A stretch of DNA of 64,000 nt from Methyloversatilis sp. GTDB lineage: Bacteria > Pseudomonadota > Gammaproteobacteria > Burkholderiales > Rhodocyclaceae. Shown piece by piece: positions 43,064-54,019 of the stretch. The notes beneath the pieces were generated by a model. The model had not been told where the DNA came from, searched no databases, and saw only the letters and a list, made by a program, of their open reading frames with translations. Each line of letters begins with the position of its first letter. Positions within the stretch are counted from its first letter, which is position 1. A program made the position numbers and the translations under genes. The DNA is taken from contig NZ_JAUYNV010000033.1 of the NCBI RefSeq assembly GCF_030698125.1, positions 1-64,000 on the forward strand. Reading direction: 5' to 3'.

Positions 43064-45436
43064 GTGTCCTTACCGGCTGTCATCGATCCGGCGGCGCCGG
43101 GCGCCGGGCGCCTGTTCAGCCGCGTTCTCTTCGCTGCACTGGTGTTTCTCGGCGCGCTGTGGCTGCTTGATCGCCTGTTTCCGCCGCCGCTGCCCGGCCG
43201 GGACGACGGTTTCATCGTGCTGGCGCGCGACGGCAGCCCGCTGCGTGCCTGGCCGGGTGCGGATGGCGCATGGCGCTATCCGGTCACGCTGGCCGACGTG
43301 TCGCCGCGCTATGTCGAGGCACTGCTGGGTTATGAAGACCGCTGGTTCCGCTGGCATCCGGGCGTCAATCCGGCTGCGCTGGCGCGTGCTGCGTGGCAGT
43401 GGGCGGGCAGCGGTCGCATCGTGTCCGGCGGCTCCACGCTCACCATGCAGGTCGCACGCATCCTCGAACCGGTGCCGCGCACGCCGCGCGGCAAGCTGCG
43501 CCAGATGGCGCGCGCGCTGCAACTCGAATGGCGGCTGTCGAAGGACGACATCCTCACGCTTTACCTGAATCACGCGCCGATGGGTGGCATTGTCGAAGGC
43601 GTCGAAATGGCCAGTCGCGCCTACCTGGGCAAGCCGTCGCGCGACCTGAGTCACGCCGAAGCGGCGCTGCTCGCCACGCTGCCGCGCGCGCCCAGTCGCC
43701 TGCGGCCGGACCGCGCGCCCCAGGCCGCTCAGGTCGCGCGCGACCGCGTGCTGACACGGCTGGCCACCTTCGGCATCTGGTCGCCAGAGGTGGTGGCCGA
43801 CGCGCGTATCGAACCGGTCATCGCACAGCGTCTGCAGGGTGGCTGGCTGGCACCGCTGGCGGCCGAACGACTGCGCGGCCAGGTGCGCCGATCGGACCGG
43901 CGCGGCCTGACTCGCGTCGCCAGCACGCTGGACCGCGAACTGCAGAGCACGGTCGAGCACCTGCTGGCCGACCGCGCCTCGGTACTGCCGCCGAAAGTGT
44001 CGATCGCCGCGCTGGTGATGGATGTCGACACACTTGAGGTGCGCGCCTATGCCGGCTCGGCCGACTTCAGCGATGCAGCGCGCAGCGCCCATGTCGACAT
44101 GGTGCGCGGCGTGCGCTCGCCCGGCTCCACACTCAAGCCCTTCCTGTATGCGATGGCGCTGGACGACGGCCTCATCCATTCCGAAAGCCTGCTGATCGAC
44201 GCGCCGCAGACCTTCGGCGGCTATCAGCCGGGCAATTTCCAGGCCGATTTTTCGGGGCCGGTCAGCGCTGCCGAAGCGCTGCAGCGCTCGCTCAACGTGC
44301 CGGCCGTCGACCTGCTGGACCAGATCACGCCGCCGCGCTTCGCCGCCCGGCTCGCCACGGGCGGCCTCAAGCTGCGCATCGCTACGGGTGAGCAGCCCAA
44401 CCTGAGCCTCATCCTGGGCGGCGCCGGTGTCACGCTCGAAGAACTGGTCGGCGCCTACCGCGCACTGGCTGCCGGCGGCCTGGCCGGCACGCCGCGCCTC
44501 ACGCCGGACGCGCCACGCGTCGAAGCGCGTTTGATGAGCGAAGGTGCGGCGTGGATCGTGCGGGATATTCTGGAAGGTGGCGGCCACCCTGACCGTCCCT
44601 TCATCGAAGGCGGTGGCAGCGCGCCGCTGGCCTGGAAGACCGGCACCAGCTTCGGCTTTCGTGATGCCTGGGCGGTCGGTGTGGCCGGCCGCCATGCGCT
44701 CGGTGTATGGATAGGACGGCCCGACGGCACGCCCAATCCCGGCTTCTTCGGCGCCAACGCGGCAGCGCCGTTGCTGAAGGACATCGCTGCGGCGCTGCCG
44801 CGCACAGCGCCTGCACCGCGTGACCGGCCGGCGTCGGTGCAGCCGGTCGACATCTGCTGGCCACTCGGCACGGCGACGGCCGGGATGCCCGCGCCACTAT
44901 GCCATCGCCGTCGCAGCGCCTGGTCGCTCGCCGGCGCCGTGCCACCGACCCGTCCGGACCGCATCGACGGCAGCAGCCTGCGGCAAACCATGTGGATCGC
45001 TCCGGCCAGCGGCTTGCGCACCGTTTCCGGCTGCGGCAATGGGCAAGCGCAGGATTTCGCACGTTGGCCCGTGTTGCTGCAACCCTGGCTTGCCGACTGG
45101 CTGCCGGCGGACCAGCGCCTGCCCGACTGGCAACCCGGTTGCGCACCGATTGATACCGCCCCGGCCGCGACGCTGCGCATCGTCGGCCTCACCGACGGCC
45201 TGCGCCTGCGCCCCGCGCCGCATCAGCGCCATGTGTCGCTGCAGCTCGCGGCGCGTGGCGCGCAGGGCACGGTGTACTGGCTGCTCGATGGCCGACGGGT
45301 GACGCCGGACGCCGGCGGCAAGGTGCTGCTCGACGACCCCGGCGAACACCGGCTGACCGCGCTGGACGGGGAGGGGCGCCACCACAGCATTAGGTTCGTG
45401 CTCGATCCGGCACCGGATGCCCGGGTCCTGCGATAA
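43064..45436 (+). CDS. pbpC: Penicillin-binding protein 1C
   Basis: YEDRWFRWHPGVNPAALARAAWQ; SGGSTLTMQVARIL; RSPGSTLKPFLYAMALDDG; AWKTGTSFGFRDAWAVG. Confidence 0.93.
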   Translation: MSLPAVIDPAAPGAGRLFSRVLFAALVFLGALWLLDRLFPPPLPGRDDGFIVLARDGSPLRAWPGADGAWRYPVTLADVSPRYVEALLGYEDRWFRWHPGVNPAALARAAWQWAGSGRIVSGGSTLTMQVARILEPVPRTPRGKLRQMARALQLEWRLSKDDILTLYLNHAPMGGIVEGVEMASRAYLGKPSRDLSHAEAALLATLPRAPSRLRPDRAPQAAQVARDRVLTRLATFGIWSPEVVADARIEPVIAQRLQGGWLAPLAAERLRGQVRRSDRRGLTRVASTLDRELQSTVEHLLADRASVLPPKVSIAALVMDVDTLEVRAYAGSADFSDAARSAHVDMVRGVRSPGSTLKPFLYAMALDDGLIHSESLLIDAPQTFGGYQPGNFQADFSGPVSAAEALQRSLNVPAVDLLDQITPPRFAARLATGGLKLRIATGEQPNLSLILGGAGVTLEELVGAYRALAAGGLAGTPRLTPDAPRVEARLMSEGAAWIVRDILEGGGHPDRPFIEGGGSAPLAWKTGTSFGFRDAWAVGVAGRHALGVWIGRPDGTPNPGFFGANAAAPLLKDIAAALPRTAPAPRDRPASVQPVDICWPLGTATAGMPAPLCHRRRSAWSLAGAVPPTRPDRIDGSSLRQTMWIAPASGLRTVSGCGNGQAQDFARWPVLLQPWLADWLPADQRLPDWQPGCAPIDTAPAATLRIVGLTDGLRLRPAPHQRHVSLQLAARGAQGTVYWLLDGRRVTPDAGGKVLLDDPGEHRLTALDGEGRHHSIRFVLDPAPDARVLR

Positions 45437-45543
45437 GCCCCGCGGCTCTGGCGGCGGGCGCTATTGGAGCAGCCTGTGGATGCTGCGTGTGGAACGGGCA
45501 GTGGAAGGGACTGTGGAAGCGCTGTGGGAAAGACTGTGCGGCT

Positions 45544-45698
45544 GCGGGAGCGGCGTCCCCGCCGCGATTGCGCCGCGAGAATCGCTGCTCGAAGCGCGTA
45601 TCGCGGCGGGGGCGGAGCGGGGGTTTCGGCGAGCACTGCTCGCCGCCCGCAGAGCCGGCCGGCCATGCAGGGCCGGCAGTGGATCGCCGCTCCCACAG
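45544..45698. repeat. Dispersed palindromic repeat unit, inverse-orientation copy of the 23 kb array
   Basis: 45611-45674 is the reverse complement of 23160-23223 with about 2 mismatches in 64 bp; flanked by CGGGAGCGGCG/CGCCGCTCCC. Confidence 0.8.
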
Positions 45699-46006
45699 GG
45701 ACAGCTCCAGGCCGATTGTCGTTGCGCTGCGCTCCGGCGGAATGAAGTCCCGACCTGTTCCGTTCGCGGGAATTCGTCCACGGGAAGCTGGCCCGCGCCG
45801 GAGCGATGTGGTTCGTTTCTGCGATCAGGGGTGAGGCCGCCTTGACACGTACGGCGGCGATGGTGACGATGCGTCGCGCGTGCCGATGACGCAGGATCCG
45901 GCCGCATCCTTGATTGCAGGCCGCGATCGTCCGGAATATTCAAGCTGCCTGAATTTTGCTCGGGCAGTTTTTTGCAGCAATTTCAGTCACCAACCCGGGA
46001 ATGACC

Positions 46007-46282
46007 ATGTCTCAAATCATCGTTGAACACAATCCGTCGGAAGACAAGCTCAAACAACTGGGCGTGTCGAGCTGGGAAATCTGGGAGAAGGAAGTGTCGA
46101 AGTTTCCGCTCGATTTCGGCATGACAGAAAGCGCCTATCTGCTGGAGGGCGAGATCCATGTCACGCCGCAAGGCGGCGACAAGGTCGTGATCAAGGCCGG
46201 CGACTTCGTGGTGTTCCCGAAGGGCATGAAGTCGATGTGGGAAGTGGTGAAGCCCTTGCGCAAGCACTACAAGCACAGCTGA
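46007..46282 (+). CDS. Small cupin-domain protein
   Basis: MSQIIVEHNPSEDKLKQLGVSSWEIWEKEVSKFPLDF; YLLEGEIHVTPQGGDKVVIKAGDFVVFPKGMKSMWEV. Confidence 0.88.
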   Translation: MSQIIVEHNPSEDKLKQLGVSSWEIWEKEVSKFPLDFGMTESAYLLEGEIHVTPQGGDKVVIKAGDFVVFPKGMKSMWEVVKPLRKHYKHS

Positions 46283-46316
46283 ACCACAGTGATGACCCGA
46301 TAGCGGGTTAAAAAAA

Positions 46317-46349
46317 CAAAAGCCCCGGCGATCCGGGGCTTTTGTTTTT
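46317..46349. terminator. Rho-independent terminator, probably bidirectional
   Basis: CAAAAGCCCCGGCGATCCGGGGCTTTTG followed by T5; between convergent genes. Confidence 0.9.
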
Positions 46350-46425
46350 GATTCAACGCCTGGTCGCCTCAGCGGGCGAGCGCATCGTGCACGCCGACCG
46401 GGTCGACATGCCGTTCTTCCGTGCG

Positions 46426-47262
46426 TCAGGGGGCGCGATACTCGACTCCATGGCGCTTGAAGATGTCCTTCAGTTCGCCCTTTTCCGCAATGCTGTTCAT
46501 CGCGGCCTGCAGCGACTGGGCCAGTTTTTCGTTTCCTGACTTCACGGCGAGGCCGATGACCCACTGACGGCGATTGACCAGCGGCAGCGGCACGTCCGAA
46601 ATGACGTAGCCGCTGGACCCTGCCAGACCGGCTTCCAGTTCGCTCTGCATGGCCATGACGGCACTGACTTCGCCGTTTTTCATCGCGGTCAGGGCCTCGC
46701 CGGCCGATTTGTAATGGCCGACGTTGTTGCGGTAGGCGCCGCCATCTGCGGACAGCAGCACCGTGGCGGGGTAGGTTTCCACTTCGACGCCGACGCGCTG
46801 GGTGCGGAAGGCATCGAGCGATTCGAGCTTGTCGATCTTCTCGACATTGCGGGCGATGGCGAACTTCTCGCGGTAATACGGTGCGAAGAACATGGCCTTG
46901 TCGTTACGTGCCGTGTAGGTCGCGTCGATGGGTACGTGCAGCATGACGTCGGCCGGGCCGTAGCCGAGTACGGTGCCGCGCCACACCATGTTGCGCAGGT
47001 CATCGTCCATGTTCTCGTCAGCGGAGAACCACAGGATTTCGAGCTTCACGCCGAGCCGTTCGGCCAGCAGTCTGGCGAGGTCAACGTCGATGCCGCTCGT
47101 GGCGACGTCGGAGAACGGGGCGAATTCCTTGTACAGCGCGACCTTGATCTGGCCGCTCTTGATGACTTCGTCGAGGTCGCGGCCCTGCGCCCATGCGCTG
47201 CCGGCGAAGGCGCCTAGCCACATGACGGCGCACAGCATGAGCGCGGTGAATCTGTTCTTCAT
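46426..47262 (-). CDS. MxaJ/XoxJ-like quinoprotein-dehydrogenase-associated solute-binding protein
   Basis: Signal peptide; ADENMDDDLRNMVWRGTVLGYGPADVMLHVPIDATYTARNDKAMFFAPYYREKFAIARN. Confidence 0.85.
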   Translation of the reverse strand: MKNRFTALMLCAVMWLGAFAGSAWAQGRDLDEVIKSGQIKVALYKEFAPFSDVATSGIDVDLARLLAERLGVKLEILWFSADENMDDDLRNMVWRGTVLGYGPADVMLHVPIDATYTARNDKAMFFAPYYREKFAIARNVEKIDKLESLDAFRTQRVGVEVETYPATVLLSADGGAYRNNVGHYKSAGEALTAMKNGEVSAVMAMQSELEAGLAGSSGYVISDVPLPLVNRRQWVIGLAVKSGNEKLAQSLQAAMNSIAEKGELKDIFKRHGVEYRAP

Positions 47263-47519
47263 TCCTGGTCTCCAGAGGTATTGTGTGTGCGGGGATGTAT
47301 TCCTGCGAGGCCGCATTTTTGCACGGCAAACAGAAATCGGTTGCAATACCGGTACGCCACCCCGAGGCATCAACCTGCGTTGCCGGGTGCACTGACAGGC
47401 AGAACGGTCAGTGAGCCTGCTGACCAACCAGACAGGAAGGAAAAAAACCGGCGCCAACAGGCGCCGGTTACGGTCGCCCCAACAGCGGGGCGCAAGGAGG
47501 AGTCTTCAGATCTTCCGGA

Positions 47520-49277
47520 TCAATCTTTCAGCAGCTTGAACACCCACATCGAGCCGCCCTGGTTCAGGTAAGCAACCTTCTTGGCCACGTCACCGCCCCA
47601 CAGCGGGACTGCGCCGCCCCAGCCGGCCGTCACGGCGACGTACTGCTCACCGTCCTGGTCCCAGGTGATCGGGGGCGCCACGATGCCGGTGCCGACCTGG
47701 AAGGACCACACTTCCTTGCCGGTCTTGGCATCAGCCGCCTTCAGGTAGCCCTCGGGCGTGCCCCAGAACACGAGGCCACCGCGGGTGACCATCGCGCCAC
47801 CCCACAGCGGGGCGTTGTTGCGCACTTCCCATACGATCTTGCCGGTCTTCGGATCCACGGCACGCAGCGCGCCGATGTAGTCGCCGCCGATGTCCTTGGC
47901 GTCCAGCGTCTTGATCGTGAAGCCGGCACCCAGGTAGGCCGCACCCTTCTTGTAGGTGATCGGTTCGTTCCAGATTTCCATGCCCCACTCGTTCGACGGC
48001 ACGTAGAACAGGCCGGTGTCCGGGCTGTACGCCATCGGCATCTGGTTCTTGCCGCCGAGGAAGGAAGGCGTCGCGAATACGGCGTTGCCCTTCTTGCCAT
48101 CGGCACTGGCAGTCGGGTCACCCGGACGGTTTGCCGGGTCATAGATCGGGCGACCGTTCTCGTCCAGGCCCTTGGCCCAGTTCAGCGCCTTGACGAACGG
48201 GAAGCCGCGCTCGAACTTGCCGGTGTTGGCGTCGAGCACATAGAAGAAGCCGTTGCGGTCGGCCTTGCCGCCCATGCGCTTGCCGTTCATGTCGAAGGTG
48301 ACGAATTCATTCACACCGTCGTAGTCCCAGCCATCATTCGGCGTGCCCTGGAAGTGCCACTTGATTTCGCCGGTCTTGACGTCGATCGCGACGGTCGAGC
48401 ACGAGTACAGGTTGTCGCCCGGGCGCAGGTGGCTGTTCCACGGCGCCGGGTTGCCGGTACCGAAGTAGGCGAGGCCGGTTCGTGCGTCATAGGTGCCGCC
48501 CAGCCAGGTGGCTGCACCGCCGACCTTCCACAGGTCGCCCGGCCAGGTTGCATTGGTGGTGCCGCTGATGCCGGCTTCGGTCTTGTTGCCGTCGGCGTCG
48601 TAGCGGTAGCCCATGTGACCTTCGATGGTCGGGCGCATCCACACCATCTTGCCGGTCTTCGGGTCACGCGCCTCGACGCGGCCGATGATGCCGAATTCGC
48701 CGCCCGACACGCCGGTCAGCAGCAGGCCGTTGGCGATGATGGGCGCTGCCGACGACGAGTAGCCAGCCTGGTAGTCGTCGATCTTTTCCTTCCACACGAC
48801 CTTGCCGGTGGTCTGGTCGAGCGCGATGATCTGTGCGTCGAGCGTGGCGTAGATGATCAGGTTGTCGAAGGCGGCTGCGCCGCGGTTGATCACGTCACAG
48901 CAGGGCATGATGCCTTCGGGCAGGCGGTGTTCGTAGGTCCACAGGCGCTTGCCGGTCTTGGCATCGAGCGCAAACACGCGCGAGTACGAGGCGGTGACGA
49001 ACATCTTGCCGTCGATGACCAGCGGCTGCGCTTCCTGACCGCGCTGTTTCTCGCCGCCGTACGAATACGACCAGGCGGGCACCAGACGCTTCACATTTTT
49101 CGGGGTGATCTGCTTGAGCGGGCTGAAACGCTGGCCTTCGGTTCCCATGCCCCACGAAAGAACGTTACCGGTGGTTTTGGCGTCGTTCACGATGTCGGCG
49201 TCCGTCACACCGGCGTACGCGATGGTGCTGTGCGCGCATGCGGTGAGGACGAGCGCTGCAAGAGCAGTTCTTTTCAT
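47520..49277 (-). CDS. PQQ-dependent alcohol dehydrogenase with lanthanide-type Asp (XoxF/ExaF/Mdh2-like)
   Basis: Signal peptide; PCCDVINRG vicinal Cys; [30 protein letters not shown]; beta-propeller repeats [16 protein letters not shown]. Confidence 0.93.
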   Translation of the reverse strand: MKRTALAALVLTACAHSTIAYAGVTDADIVNDAKTTGNVLSWGMGTEGQRFSPLKQITPKNVKRLVPAWSYSYGGEKQRGQEAQPLVIDGKMFVTASYSRVFALDAKTGKRLWTYEHRLPEGIMPCCDVINRGAAAFDNLIIYATLDAQIIALDQTTGKVVWKEKIDDYQAGYSSSAAPIIANGLLLTGVSGGEFGIIGRVEARDPKTGKMVWMRPTIEGHMGYRYDADGNKTEAGISGTTNATWPGDLWKVGGAATWLGGTYDARTGLAYFGTGNPAPWNSHLRPGDNLYSCSTVAIDVKTGEIKWHFQGTPNDGWDYDGVNEFVTFDMNGKRMGGKADRNGFFYVLDANTGKFERGFPFVKALNWAKGLDENGRPIYDPANRPGDPTASADGKKGNAVFATPSFLGGKNQMPMAYSPDTGLFYVPSNEWGMEIWNEPITYKKGAAYLGAGFTIKTLDAKDIGGDYIGALRAVDPKTGKIVWEVRNNAPLWGGAMVTRGGLVFWGTPEGYLKAADAKTGKEVWSFQVGTGIVAPPITWDQDGEQYVAVTAGWGGAVPLWGGDVAKKVAYLNQGGSMWVFKLLKD

Positions 49278-49837
49278 GGATGGTCTCCTCGAATTTGGAT
49301 CAGTCGTCTGACTGTCGGATTTTCGTCGCAACGAGCGACGCCCGGGTTTTGCAAAATGCATGCCATTTATCGGGTTCTCGCCAAAAAATCCGGCTCGGAC
49401 TCACCTGGCGGGCGGCTGCTCAGGCACGCGTGGCAGGGCCCTGGAGAAGGGATATCTTCCCTGAGCCGCGCGGATAAAGGCCCTGCGGCGGGTAGGTATT
49501 CTGTCGGGGCGCAGATGCGGCGTGGGTAACGCAGCGGGGCGGGCGGTCGCGTTCGCGCCGGACAAACTGGGCGACCGGTTGCACGAGCGGCTGATCCGTC
49601 CGGATTTCAACCGATTCTTACAAATCGTTCGTACTATTATCGAACGTCCGCCAGAGGGTATGTCCCGGAGTGGGCAGGGTAACGCCCCGATTGATCGGGG
49701 ATTCCTTCACCGCCGCCACCGACGCGTCAGCGCGCTCGTGCCGTGCGTGGCGCGAGCGCTATCCCGACGAAGTATTCGTCGGATTGTCGTCGGGTTCGCG
49801 TGTTCGTTCGTTTGCCGGGGCAAGGCTGCCCCGGTGG

Positions 49838-51325
49838 TCAGCGCTTGCCGTTGCCGCCCAGCAATGCGGCGACCTGTCGCTTGCCGCGCCGGGCGCTGCC
49901 TGCGGTGCCGTCGGCCGTCGCGGCCGGGCCATCGCCGGAGGGCAGTGATTCGTACGGCTTGCTGAAGTCGAAGCCGTCCGCTGCAACCTGGCTCGCCGAT
50001 GAACGCGGACTGCGCGGCGCACGCACGGCGTCGCCGGGCGATGACCGGCCGCGACGGGCTGCGCTTTCGGGGCGTTCCGGCCGCTCACCGCTGCTGGCGG
50101 CGGCGCGTTCCCGCGGACGTTCGCCACCACGCGCTTCGCGCGGACTCGATTCGCGCGCTTCGCGTTGCCGGGCGCGGCCCGGGTCGAAGCCTTCCGGTGT
50201 TGCCGGCTCGATTTCCTTGCGGATCAGCTTTTCGATGTCGGCCACGCGACCGCGCTCTTCCGGCGCCATCAGCGAAATCGCTTCGCCGCTGCGCCCGGCG
50301 CGGCCGGTGCGGCCTATCCGGTGTACATAATCTTCCGCGTTGTGCGGCAGCTCGAAATTGATGACGAAGGGCAGGTCCTCAATGTCGAGCCCGCGCGCCG
50401 CGACGTCGGTCGCGACCAGCACGCGCACGGCACCGCTCTTGAACGCTTCCAGCGCCTCGGTGCGCTGCTGCTGGCTCTTGTCGCCGTGGATGGCGTCGGC
50501 CGCCACACCCTGACGGATCAGGTGCACCGCCAGCCGGCTGGCGCCGAACTTGGTATTGACGAACACCAGCGCCTGACGCGACACGTAGTCCGGCTGCGTC
50601 AGCAGGTGCGTCAGCAGCGCACGCTTGTCGTCGGTCGCGCAGGCGTGCACCTTGTGCGTGACGGTTTCGGCCGTGGCATTGCGGCGTGCGACCTCGATCA
50701 GCTGCGGGTCGCGCAGCATGGCCTGCGCCAGTTTCTTGATTTCTTCCGAGAAGGTGGCCGAAAACAGCAGGCTCTGCCGCTGTGCGGGCAGCAGCGCGAG
50801 GATGCGCTTGATGTCCGGGATGAAACCCATGTCCAGCATGCGGTCGGCTTCGTCCAGCACCAGCATCTGCACCTGGCCGAGCGCGATGCTCTTGCCTTCG
50901 ACGTGATCGAGCAGACGACCCGGCGTGGCGACGACGATTTCGCGGCCTTCGCGCAACTCCTTCACCTGCGCCTTCATGTCCACGCCGCCGTAGATGCAGA
51001 CCGAACGCAGCGGCAGGTGTTTGGAATAGGTGCGCACGCTCTCATGCACCTGCATCGCCAGTTCGCGCGTCGGGCAGACGATCAGCGCGCGCACCGGGTG
51101 ACGGGCCGGCGATGGCGAACTGCTGGAATGCGGTGCGAGGCGCTGCAGCAGCGGCAGCGTGAAGCCGGCGGTCTTGCCGGTGCCGGTCTGGGCGCCGCCC
51201 ATGACGTCGCGGCCGGCCAGAATGATGGGAATGGCCTGTGCCTGGATCGGCGTCGGCGTGGTGTAGCCGGTGTCTGCGACAGCGCGCAGCAATTCGGGGA
51301 TGAGCCCGAGTTCTTCAAACGACAT
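49838..51325 (-). CDS. rhlE: DEAD-box RNA helicase, RhlE-like
   Basis: AQTGTGKTAGF; PTRELAMQV; VLDEADRMLDMGF; SATFSEEI; HRIGRTGRAG; basic/disordered C-terminal tail. Confidence 0.94.
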   Translation of the reverse strand: MSFEELGLIPELLRAVADTGYTTPTPIQAQAIPIILAGRDVMGGAQTGTGKTAGFTLPLLQRLAPHSSSSPSPARHPVRALIVCPTRELAMQVHESVRTYSKHLPLRSVCIYGGVDMKAQVKELREGREIVVATPGRLLDHVEGKSIALGQVQMLVLDEADRMLDMGFIPDIKRILALLPAQRQSLLFSATFSEEIKKLAQAMLRDPQLIEVARRNATAETVTHKVHACATDDKRALLTHLLTQPDYVSRQALVFVNTKFGASRLAVHLIRQGVAADAIHGDKSQQQRTEALEAFKSGAVRVLVATDVAARGLDIEDLPFVINFELPHNAEDYVHRIGRTGRAGRSGEAISLMAPEERGRVADIEKLIRKEIEPATPEGFDPGRARQREARESSPREARGGERPRERAAASSGERPERPESAARRGRSSPGDAVRAPRSPRSSASQVAADGFDFSKPYESLPSGDGPAATADGTAGSARRGKRQVAALLGGNGKR

Positions 51326-51711
51326 GTATGCGAAGCTCTTTGTGTAAGGACTTCCGCCTGGCATGCCGGTTCAGGCTGGGGAAATCGGTTCCGGAAAACC
51401 CGGCGCGAGTGCGCGCCAGCGTGAGCCTGGCGCGGTTATCGAGCCCGGGGCGCAGGCGCCTGGGCGGGGGAAGTGGAGGATCGGGCCGGGCAATCCGGCC
51501 GGATCGGAAACTCCGGGCCCCGCCATGACCGGCGAGGCGACTGCGCGTGCATTATCGCACAGTGCAGGATCGCGTCTCCGTGTGGCGCGGATTCGACGTT
51601 CAGGAACCCGGGCGCGAGCTTGTGTGGGCTTCCTGTGAGCGACCCCTGTGGTAGCCGCTCCCACAACAGGAGCTCCCACTCAGCAGGCCCCCCCCACAGC
51701 AGGCGCTCAGC

Positions 51712-52812
51712 TCAGCCGTGCCGGCGGCGGGCGGAAGCGGACTTGCCGGGCACACCCAGGTAGCCGGTGACTTCCTCGCGGTCGTGGTAGAGCTGGCGGA
51801 AACGCAGTTCGTGCTTCTTGTCGACCGACTCCAGCGCTTCGGCGATCAGGTCGGAACACAGCTGCAGTTCTTCATAGCGGCGCTTCATCGGCAGCTTCAG
51901 GTTGAAGATGGCGTGCTGGCAGAGGCCCTGCGCCACCCAGCGCGCCACCAGAGCCGCGACCCGGCGCGGCTGTTCGACCATGTCGCACACCAGCCAGTCG
52001 ACCGGCTTGCGCGGCACGAAGCGGAAACCATCTTCCTTCTTGTGGCGCACCTGGCCGGTTTCGAGCAATTCGGGCTTCATCGGCCCGTTGTCGACCGCAG
52101 TCACTTCGAAATGGCGCGACACGAGGTGCCAGGTCCAGCCACCCGGTGCGGCGCCGAGGTCGACCGCACTCATGCCGGGCTTGATCAGCCTTTCCTGTTC
52201 GTCTTCGGTCAGCAGGCTGTGAAACGCTTCGGCCAGCTTGAGCGTGGAGCGCGACGGCGCCTCGCGCGGCATGCGCAGGCGCGGGATGCCGCCCGGCCAC
52301 TCGCTGCGACGGCCGGGCCACGAAAGCGCCACCGTGGCGCGGTCGGCCGCGGTGAAGAAGATGTGCAGGCGCGGTGCATCGCGGTCGTCGCTGAAGGCGT
52401 TGGCCGCTTCGAGCGCCTGACTGACGAAGCCTTCCAGCTTGCGGCTGAGGCCGGACAACGCCTTCACGGTGTCGGTGTCCGGCGTTTCGATCAGGAAGTC
52501 GCTGAACCCCGGCGCCAGTTCAAGCGCGGCTTCGACCACCGGCGTGACGCGGTCGCGCGGCGTCATGCCTTCTACGGTACGGCCCGCCCACACCAGCTGG
52601 CGGGCAAACGTGAGGTCCTGCCAGCTCAGCTTGCGCATCAGTGCGCTCAACGCGCGTGCATCGGCAAATGCTTCGACATAGCCACTGCCGGCCTGGGCCT
52701 GCGGTTCGATCATCTGGCCGGCGTCGCCGCAGCGGTCCATGATCTCCTGCGCGCATTCGCGCTCGAAGCCGGCACGGCAATACAGCAGCAGGCCGAGGGG
52801 ATTTGTTTTCAA
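51712..52812 (-). CDS. rlmM: 23S rRNA (cytidine-2'-O-) methyltransferase RlmM
   Basis: LLLYCRAGFERECAQEI; AVDLGAAPGGWTWHLVSR; DWLVCDMVEQPRRVAAL; NLKLPMKRRYEE. Confidence 0.96.
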   Translation of the reverse strand: MKTNPLGLLLYCRAGFERECAQEIMDRCGDAGQMIEPQAQAGSGYVEAFADARALSALMRKLSWQDLTFARQLVWAGRTVEGMTPRDRVTPVVEAALELAPGFSDFLIETPDTDTVKALSGLSRKLEGFVSQALEAANAFSDDRDAPRLHIFFTAADRATVALSWPGRRSEWPGGIPRLRMPREAPSRSTLKLAEAFHSLLTEDEQERLIKPGMSAVDLGAAPGGWTWHLVSRHFEVTAVDNGPMKPELLETGQVRHKKEDGFRFVPRKPVDWLVCDMVEQPRRVAALVARWVAQGLCQHAIFNLKLPMKRRYEELQLCSDLIAEALESVDKKHELRFRQLYHDREEVTGYLGVPGKSASARRRHG

Positions 52813-52922
52813 GGTGTTTCCGATCTGGGTGAATCCGCGCCGGGCCGACCGGTCTGTGTTACATGTCGCGTCCTTGGGGACGCAATCCGGTTTGCCGCAT
52901 GAATCTTACGAAAGTTACCGGA

Positions 52923-53981
52923 ATGAAGCCTGTCGGCACGAAGGATATCGCGCGCCGCCGTCTCGGACGCTCGACGCTTGAGGTCCCGGCCATCGGGCTG
53001 GGCACGATGACCTTCGGTCAGCAGGTCGACGAGCGCACGGCCCACGCCATCATGGACGAGGCCTTCGAGGCCGGCATCGACTTTCTCGACGCGGCCGAAA
53101 TGTACCCGGTCCCGGCGCGCGCGGAAACCTTCGGCGACACCGAACGCATCGTCGGCAGCTGGCTTGCGCATCGCCCGCGTGAATCGGTCATCGTGGCGAC
53201 CAAGGTGGCCGGACCGGCGCGCGGCATCGAATGGATACGCGGCGGGCCGCTGGCGCTCGATGAAAGCAATATCCGTCAGGCCGTCGAAGGATCGCTCGCG
53301 CGGCTGCGCACCGACTACATCGACCTGTACCAGATCCACTGGCCGGCGCGCAATGTGCCGATGTTCGGCCAGTACGAATACGACCCGGGGGGCGAGCGCG
53401 AGGCGGAGTCGCTGCGCAGCCAGCTCGAGGCGCTCGGCCGGCTGATCGATGCGGGCAAGATCCGCCACATCGGGGTGTCGAACGAAACGCCATGGGGGCT
53501 GATGACCTGCCTGCGGCTGGCCGACGAAGGTCTGCCGCGCGTGGTGAGCATCCAGAACGCCTACCACCTGATGAACCGAACCTTCGATGTCGGCCTGTCC
53601 GAGGTGTGTACGCGCGAGCAGGTGTCGCTGCTGGCGTACTCGCCGCTGGGCTTCGGCCACCTGACCGGCAAATACGCCGAACGCGCCGACGCGGCCGGTC
53701 GCATCACCGAATTTCCGCAGTTCGGTCAGCGTTACTTCAAGGAGAACGTGGCGCCGGCTTCGCGCGCCTACGCCCAGCTGGCGCACGAACACGGACTTAC
53801 GGCTACCCAGTTGGCGCTCGCGTTCTGCTATCGGCGCCATGCGGTGGCGAGTACCCTGATCGGTGTGACCACGCGCAGCCAGTTGCGGGAGAACATCGAT
53901 GCGTGGGCCGTAACGCTGTCGAACGCGCTGAACGAAGCCATCGACGCGCTGCACCTGCGCTATACCAATCCGGCGCCGTGA
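52923..53981 (+). CDS. Aldo/keto reductase, Tas-like
   Basis: LGRSTLEVPAIGLGTMTFGQQVDE; FLDAAEMYPVPARAETFGDTE; DLYQIHWPARNVP; VSNETPWG. Confidence 0.93.
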   Translation: MKPVGTKDIARRRLGRSTLEVPAIGLGTMTFGQQVDERTAHAIMDEAFEAGIDFLDAAEMYPVPARAETFGDTERIVGSWLAHRPRESVIVATKVAGPARGIEWIRGGPLALDESNIRQAVEGSLARLRTDYIDLYQIHWPARNVPMFGQYEYDPGGEREAESLRSQLEALGRLIDAGKIRHIGVSNETPWGLMTCLRLADEGLPRVVSIQNAYHLMNRTFDVGLSEVCTREQVSLLAYSPLGFGHLTGKYAERADAAGRITEFPQFGQRYFKENVAPASRAYAQLAHEHGLTATQLALAFCYRRHAVASTLIGVTTRSQLRENIDAWAVTLSNALNEAIDALHLRYTNPAP

Positions 53982-54019
53982 CGGGGCGCCCAGCCATGTT
54001 GTACAGAGGAGATTTCCGG

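Noticed and set aside
46426-47262. Considered as an amino-acid ABC transporter binding protein
   Set aside because: The ENMDDDLRN...GPADVMLHVP signature and position beside a PQQ dehydrogenase fit the MxaJ/XoxJ-type family better.
49522-49965. 147-aa + strand ORF upstream of the PQQ dehydrogenase
   Set aside because: Runs into the antisense of the rhlE 3' end; Arg/Cys-rich, no domain, probably non-coding leader or spacer.
50165-51424. 419-aa + strand ORF opposite rhlE
   Set aside because: Antisense to a clear DEAD-box helicase.
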